The notes under the pieces were generated by a model. It was not told the origin of the DNA and did no database searches. It saw only the letters and a list, made by a program, of their open reading frames with translations. The translations under genes were made by a program, and so were the position numbers. Below, one piece after another: positions 5,068 to 8,548 of a stretch of 8,548 nt of DNA (position 1 is its first letter; each line of letters begins with the position of its first letter). Source of the stretch: an uncultured Sulfurovum sp. (GTDB lineage Bacteria; Campylobacterota; Campylobacteria; Campylobacterales; Sulfurovaceae); assembly GCA_902727905.1 (NCBI GenBank), contig CACVAR010000067.1, positions 1 through 8,548 on the forward strand, written 5' to 3'.

Positions 5068-6506
5068 TAGAACTCAAAGGTAATAAGCCCAATATTTTAG
5101 TTGTTGGTGATCTGATGATAGACCACTATCTTTGGGGAAAGTGTGAACGAATTTCACCTGAAGCACCTGTACAAGTAGTCGCTGTTGACAAAGAGACAGC
5201 TGTATTGGGTGGGGCTGGAAATGTTATTAATAACTTAGCCACTTTAAATGCGAATGTGGATGTTATGAGTGTTATTGGTGCTGATGCTAATGCCATTGAA
5301 CTTAATAGAATGTTAGAAAATATAAATGTTAATATTAATAATTTAGTAGTTCAAAATGGACGAAATACCTCGAAAAAAAGTAGAATCATTGCGTCACAAC
5401 AACAAGTAGTCCGTTACGATAGAGAGAGTACAGAAGATATCTCCATAGAATCTCAAAATAAAATTGCTGAACAGTTTGGGCAAAATATTCACACTTATGA
5501 TATGGTTATTTTATCTGACTATGGTAAAGGAGTTTTAACGACTAATTTAACACGTATATTAATTGACATTGCCAATGAGCATAACAAAAAAGTATTGGTT
5601 GATCCAAAGGGTGAAGATTATACAAAATATTCAGGAGCTTATCTTTTAACACCGAATAAAAAAGAAGCCATTGAAGCCTCTAAAATAGAGATTAAAGATG
5701 AAGCATCACTTTTAGTAGCGATTACAAAACTTAAAAATGAATGTCAACTTTCCATAGGTTTAATTACTTTGAGTGAAGATGGGATTGCTATTTTTGATGA
5801 CAACTTACGTAAGCATCCAACTGTTGCACGTGAAGTTTATGATGTAACAGGAGCAGGAGATACAGTGATTGCCTCACTTGGGTTTTCACTTTCTTGTGGG
5901 TATGACATAGATAAAGCTGTAAAGTTTGCCAATCTAGCAGCTGGTGTAGTGGTGGGAAAGATTGGTTCTGCTACGGCTACACTTAATGAAATTATAGAAT
6001 ATGAATCAAGTCTTAATAAATCAACTTCTGATTCACACATTAAAACCTTAGATGAAATAGAGCTTCTAAGTACTGAACTTAAAAAACGAGGTAAAAAAGT
6101 AGTCTTTACCAATGGTTGTTTTGATATTTTACATGTAGGACATGTGAAGTACTTGGAAGAAGCCAAAAGTTATGGAGATGTATTGATATTAGGATTAAAT
6201 TCTGATGAAAGTGTTTCTCGTTTAAAAGGACCAACACGCCCTGTCAATACAGAAGATGATAGAGCCTATATCTTGGCATCATTAGAAGCTGTAGATTATG
6301 TGGTAAAATTTTATGATGATACCCCTTATGAGCTTATAAAAGCTGTGGCACCTCATATCTTAGTTAAAGGTGGAGATTATGAAGGTAAAGAGGTCGTAGG
6401 ACAAGATATTGCTGATGAGTTACGATTGGTTAATTTTGTAGAAGGTAAAAGTACAACCAAAACCATAGAACGTATAAAGGATGGTCATGAAAACAACTAT
6501 TGCTAG
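5064..6506 (+). CDS. hldE: Bifunctional heptose-7-phosphate kinase / heptose-1-phosphate adenylyltransferase
   Basis: This cytoplasmic two-domain enzyme performs steps two and four of ADP-heptose synthesis. Residues 1 to about 315 are a PfkB/ribokinase-type kinase: GDLMIDHYLWG (15-25), the substrate-binding GGAGNV (49-54), and the ATP/anion-hole motif VTGAGDT (261-267) with catalytic base Asp266. After a linker (about 316-330), residues 340-475 form a nucleotidyltransferase with NGCFDILHVGH (350-360, HxGH at 357-360), GLNSDESVSRLKG (377-389) and KSTTKTIERI (462-471), which corresponds to the ISTTKI-like motif. The 480-aa length is normal for a fused HldE. The start overlaps the hldD stop as ATGA (5064-5067), and the 3' end overlaps gmhA. 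Both catalytic centres appear intact. Confidence 0.96.
   Translation: MIELKGNKPNILVVGDLMIDHYLWGKCERISPEAPVQVVAVDKETAVLGGAGNVINNLATLNANVDVMSVIGADANAIELNRMLENINVNINNLVVQNGRNTSKKSRIIASQQQVVRYDRESTEDISIESQNKIAEQFGQNIHTYDMVILSDYGKGVLTTNLTRILIDIANEHNKKVLVDPKGEDYTKYSGAYLLTPNKKEAIEASKIEIKDEASLLVAITKLKNECQLSIGLITLSEDGIAIFDDNLRKHPTVAREVYDVTGAGDTVIASLGFSLSCGYDIDKAVKFANLAAGVVVGKIGSATATLNEIIEYESSLNKSTSDSHIKTLDEIELLSTELKKRGKKVVFTNGCFDILHVGHVKYLEEAKSYGDVLILGLNSDESVSRLKGPTRPVNTEDDRAYILASLEAVDYVVKFYDDTPYELIKAVAPHILVKGGDYEGKEVVGQDIADELRLVNFVEGKSTTKTIERIKDGHENNYC
6477..6482 (+). promoter_or_regulatory. Ribosome binding site of gmhA inside hldE
   Basis: AAAGGA lies 4 nt before the ATG at 6487 and directly abuts the ATG at 6481, which it therefore cannot serve. 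It favours initiation at 6487 and is embedded in the last codons of hldE. Confidence 0.65.
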
Positions 6507-7053
6507 AGAATTTGAATTACATTTAGAGACCATACAAGCTGTTATGGGAAGTATGGAAGAGGAGTTAGAAAAGGCTTGTAGGTTAGCTGTTGAAGTTTTA
6601 GCAAGAGGTAATAAAATACTTCTTTGTGGAAACGGTGGTTCAGCTGCTGATGCCCAACACATTGCAGCAGAACTTACAGGACGGTATAAAACAGAGCGTA
6701 GAGGTTTACCAGGGATTGCTTTGACAACAGATACTTCTGCTTTAACTGCCATAGGAAATGATTATGGATACGACCGAGTTTTCGACCGACAGACAGAAGC
6801 GTTAGCCAATGAAGGTGACTTACTTATAGGAATCTCTACTTCTGGAAATTCTGCTAATATTATTTCTGCTTTGAAGTTGGCTAAAGAGATGGGTTGTTCT
6901 ACGCTTGGTTTTTCTGGACGTGATGGTGGGAAGATGAATGAAGTTTGTGATGTGAACTTAGTTGTTCCCTCAGATGATACACCTCGTATTCAGGAGATGC
7001 ATATTTTGTTTGGGCATACGATTTGTCAGGTTATAGATGATGAGCTTTCATAG
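6487..7053 (+). CDS. gmhA: Sedoheptulose-7-phosphate isomerase
   Basis: GmhA isomerises sedoheptulose 7-phosphate to D-glycero-D-manno-heptose 7-phosphate, the first committed step, as a cytoplasmic zinc-dependent SIS-domain tetramer. From the chosen start the protein has 188 aa. It shows GNGGSAADAQHIAAELTGRY (48-67), with His58 and Glu62 as zinc/catalytic residues, the phosphate-binding STSGNS (117-122), and RIQEMHILFGH (167-177), with Gln169 and His177 at the spacing of E. coli Gln172/His180. ATG codons at 6481 and 6487 are both in frame; AAAGGA at 6477-6482 favours 6487 (starting MKTT). The gene overlaps the hldE end by 20 nt and closes the operon; its stop lies 10 bp from the stop of the convergent waaF. 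Confidence 0.95.
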   Translation: MKTTIAREFELHLETIQAVMGSMEEELEKACRLAVEVLARGNKILLCGNGGSAADAQHIAAELTGRYKTERRGLPGIALTTDTSALTAIGNDYGYDRVFDRQTEALANEGDLLIGISTSGNSANIISALKLAKEMGCSTLGFSGRDGGKMNEVCDVNLVVPSDDTPRIQEMHILFGHTICQVIDDELS

Positions 7054-7063
7054 GAGTTACTTT

Positions 7064-8002
7064 TTAGTGTATCTCTTTTATTTTGTGTAGTACATCTTCT
7101 GCTTCTATCAGTTTCATACACTCATGATGTTCAAGTGGACATGTTCGTTTCATACACGGAGCACATTCCATTTCTCTTTTAACTATTCTTCCTTGTGGAT
7201 TCATCCATTGCGAAGTCTCTTTGTCTTTTGTTGGACCAAAGATGGCAACGGTTGGTACTTTAAAGGCTGCTGCCACATGCATTGGACCACTGTCACCTGT
7301 GATGAAAAGCTCTAAGCCTCCTATTTTTTCACATAATTCTTTAATACTGGTCTTTCCTGCAATGTTTTGGTAGTTTGTAATATTTGCTTTTATGAGTTCT
7401 TTTTCAATGTCTTTAGCCATGTCTACTTCTGCTGGACCTCCAAAAATAATAATCTCATATTGACGGCTAAGTTCAGTAGCCACTTTCGAAAATTTTTCAG
7501 GATACCAGCGTTTAGCAGAACCATAAGATGCACCTGGATTAATACCTAAGGTAGGCTTTTCATGATTAAACGGTTCAAAATAGATTTTTAAATCTTGGGC
7601 TTTGCTATCTAGTTTAAAAGTTTTATTTACAAAGTCATTGTATCGAATGGCTTGATGGATGACTTCTTTGGTATATCGTCGGTAATAACCTTTAGTAGTT
7701 GCTTGTGTAAACCAAATAAAAAGCCGTGAAAAAAAGGTACGTCTAAATGTAATGGCTACATCAAACTTACCAAGTGCTTTGGCTTGTTTATAAATCCATT
7801 TTAATCGTGAAGAAGCTTTTTTACTTTCATCTAAAACAATTTTTTCTACATTGGGATGTTCTTTAAAAATCGCTGTTGAAACAAAAGCACCAAATATAGT
7901 AATCTTGACATTGGGGTAGCTTTTAATAATGTTTTCTATAGCTGGGGTCGTCATAACACAGTCACCTAACCATGTTGGCACTTCTATGAGTATGTTATTC
8001 AT
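7064..8002 (-). CDS. waaF: Lipopolysaccharide heptosyltransferase II (GT9)
   Basis: WaaF adds a heptose from ADP-heptose to the LPS/LOS inner core at the cytoplasmic face of the inner membrane. The 312-aa protein has the GT-B/GT9 pattern: VPTWLGDCVMTTPAIENI (8-25) with the conserved Asp14, NPGASYGSAKRWYPEKF (155-171) at the start of the C-terminal half, GGPAEVDMA (188-196), and the ADP-binding TGDSGPMHVAAA (235-246). The C-terminal Cys/His segment (CAPCMKRTC 280-288, HHECM 292-296) is typical of WaaF. The frame is open to 8149, but those 49 residues overlap the upstream gene and bear no similarity to the family; the ATG at 8002 begins exactly at the conserved N-terminus. GAGGA lies 11 nt upstream on the minus strand. 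The start overlaps the upstream stop by 8 nt. Confidence 0.92.
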   Translation of the reverse strand: MNNILIEVPTWLGDCVMTTPAIENIIKSYPNVKITIFGAFVSTAIFKEHPNVEKIVLDESKKASSRLKWIYKQAKALGKFDVAITFRRTFFSRLFIWFTQATTKGYYRRYTKEVIHQAIRYNDFVNKTFKLDSKAQDLKIYFEPFNHEKPTLGINPGASYGSAKRWYPEKFSKVATELSRQYEIIIFGGPAEVDMAKDIEKELIKANITNYQNIAGKTSIKELCEKIGGLELFITGDSGPMHVAAAFKVPTVAIFGPTKDKETSQWMNPQGRIVKREMECAPCMKRTCPLEHHECMKLIEAEDVLHKIKEIH

Positions 8003-8548
8003 GATTGGTTTTTTCCTCACCTTCATCAAATAATATATGGCAAGTTCCCATCTCTTCATAAGAGAACTGATTTTGGTACATCCATTCTTTAAAGTCATAA
8101 AAAGCTTTTGTTTTACGAATTTTCCCATTTCTATTATCAACGAGTCCATAACCAGGCGCGATGAGTTGATGCCAAAAAATCTTTTCTATTTTTTTAGTTT
8201 TTAATGCTATTTCAAAATATTCATTCATGTATTGAGCATAGCATTCTTCACTAACACACTCTCTTTCAGAAGTCGGAGCATACGGAGCTGTACCACTTAA
8301 AGGCCAGTTAGCTTCGGTGATGTAGATATTGTTTTCTGACCTAGAAGAGTTTCTCACAATGGTCTCTAAAAACTCTATTTTGTTCTTAAAGTTAAAGATA
8401 CCCATTTGTGTAGAGTATGGGCTACCACGTCGGTCAACATAAAGTAGGGTAGAAAATTTATCGTAATGTACTTTGTAGTTATTAAATAGAGTACGAATGC
8501 TAAAGTGGTACTCAAAATCTATTACTGATGAACCAATAAGCTTGATAT
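7995..8548 (-). CDS. Putative glycoside hydrolase-like protein (C-terminal part, partial)
   Basis: The frame is open to the right edge, so the Met at 8405 is internal; translation continues upstream through VIDFEYHFSIR and DKFSTLLYVDRRGSPYSTQMG. The 183 visible residues look like the end of a TIM-barrel glycosidase of the GH-A type. A beta strand with the candidate nucleophile Glu is YITEANWP (Glu at visible residue 78). The next strand and loop, FWHQLIAPGYGLVD (visible 124-137), precede a helix with YDFKEWMY, a usual pattern for the last strands of the barrel. The C-terminus is acidic, ending EKTNHE. It is immediately upstream of waaF, overlapping by 8 nt, so it is probably involved in LPS/LOS or another surface glycan. 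The exact GH family, substrate and cellular location cannot be given because the N-terminal half is missing. Confidence 0.6.
   Translation of the reverse strand, partial: IKLIGSSVIDFEYHFSIRTLFNNYKVHYDKFSTLLYVDRRGSPYSTQMGIFNFKNKIEFLETIVRNSSRSENNIYITEANWPLSGTAPYAPTSERECVSEECYAQYMNEYFEIALKTKKIEKIFWHQLIAPGYGLVDNRNGKIRKTKAFYDFKEWMYQNQFSYEEMGTCHILFDEGEEKTNHE

Noticed and set aside
5837..6752. Minus-strand open frames opposite hldE and gmhA
   Set aside because: They are shadows of well-supported enzymes with intact catalytic motifs.
7124..7549. Plus-strand open frames opposite waaF (7124-7315 and 7367-7549)
   Set aside because: Both lie antisense to conserved WaaF segments, and their Phe/Cys/Trp-rich composition is typical of non-coding frames.
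8003..8149. N-terminal extension of WaaF by 49 residues
   Set aside because: It overlaps the glycosidase-like gene in another frame and lies before the conserved GT9 N-terminus; the family starts at the ATG at 8002.

Overview
The window looks like chromosomal DNA from a member of the Campylobacterota (Sulfurimonas/Sulfurovum-like). This rests on low GC content, AT-only intergenic DNA, extended -10 promoters without a clear -35 box, tightly overlapping genes, and a gmhB-hldD-hldE-gmhA heptose cluster next to waaF that resembles the Campylobacter jejuni LOS heptose genes. The genus is inference. No mobile element, CRISPR array, tRNA or rRNA was seen.

Left part (1-1916): an AT-rich divergent spacer separates the first codons of a minus-strand gene that leaves the left edge (start at 37, strong ribosome binding site) from a GTG-started 121-aa single-pass membrane protein. 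Next is mrp, a complete Mrp/NBP35-type P-loop ATPase implicated in Fe-S cluster delivery. It carries a low-complexity C-terminal tail ending in a Cys/His/Gly cluster and is followed by a hairpin terminator.

Middle part (1917-3202): small genes of unknown function. These are a 73-aa acidic protein on the minus strand (true start at 2187, not the longer frame), a 48-aa helical ORF with its own promoter and ribosome binding site, and a 141-aa four-helix membrane protein with a perfect extended -10 promoter and a strong terminator.

Right part (3203-8548): a probable five-gene operon on the plus strand, made of an 87-aa acidic helical protein followed by gmhB, hldD, hldE and gmhA. The junctions are tight (4-nt gap, two ATGA overlaps, one 20-nt overlap). 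Together the four enzymes convert sedoheptulose 7-phosphate to ADP-L-glycero-D-manno-heptose: GmhA isomerises, the HldE kinase domain phosphorylates C1, GmhB removes the C7 phosphate, the HldE nucleotidyltransferase domain adds AMP, and HldD epimerises C6. Facing this operon, with stop codons 10 bp apart, is a minus-strand pair: a glycoside-hydrolase-like protein (N-terminus beyond the right edge) whose end overlaps the start of waaF, the GT9 heptosyltransferase that uses ADP-heptose to build the LPS/LOS inner core.

No clearly new biological system is visible. The best candidates for unexplored biology are the glycosidase-like gene coupled to waaF, the small protein heading the heptose operon, the 48-aa ORF, and the Cys-rich tail of Mrp.
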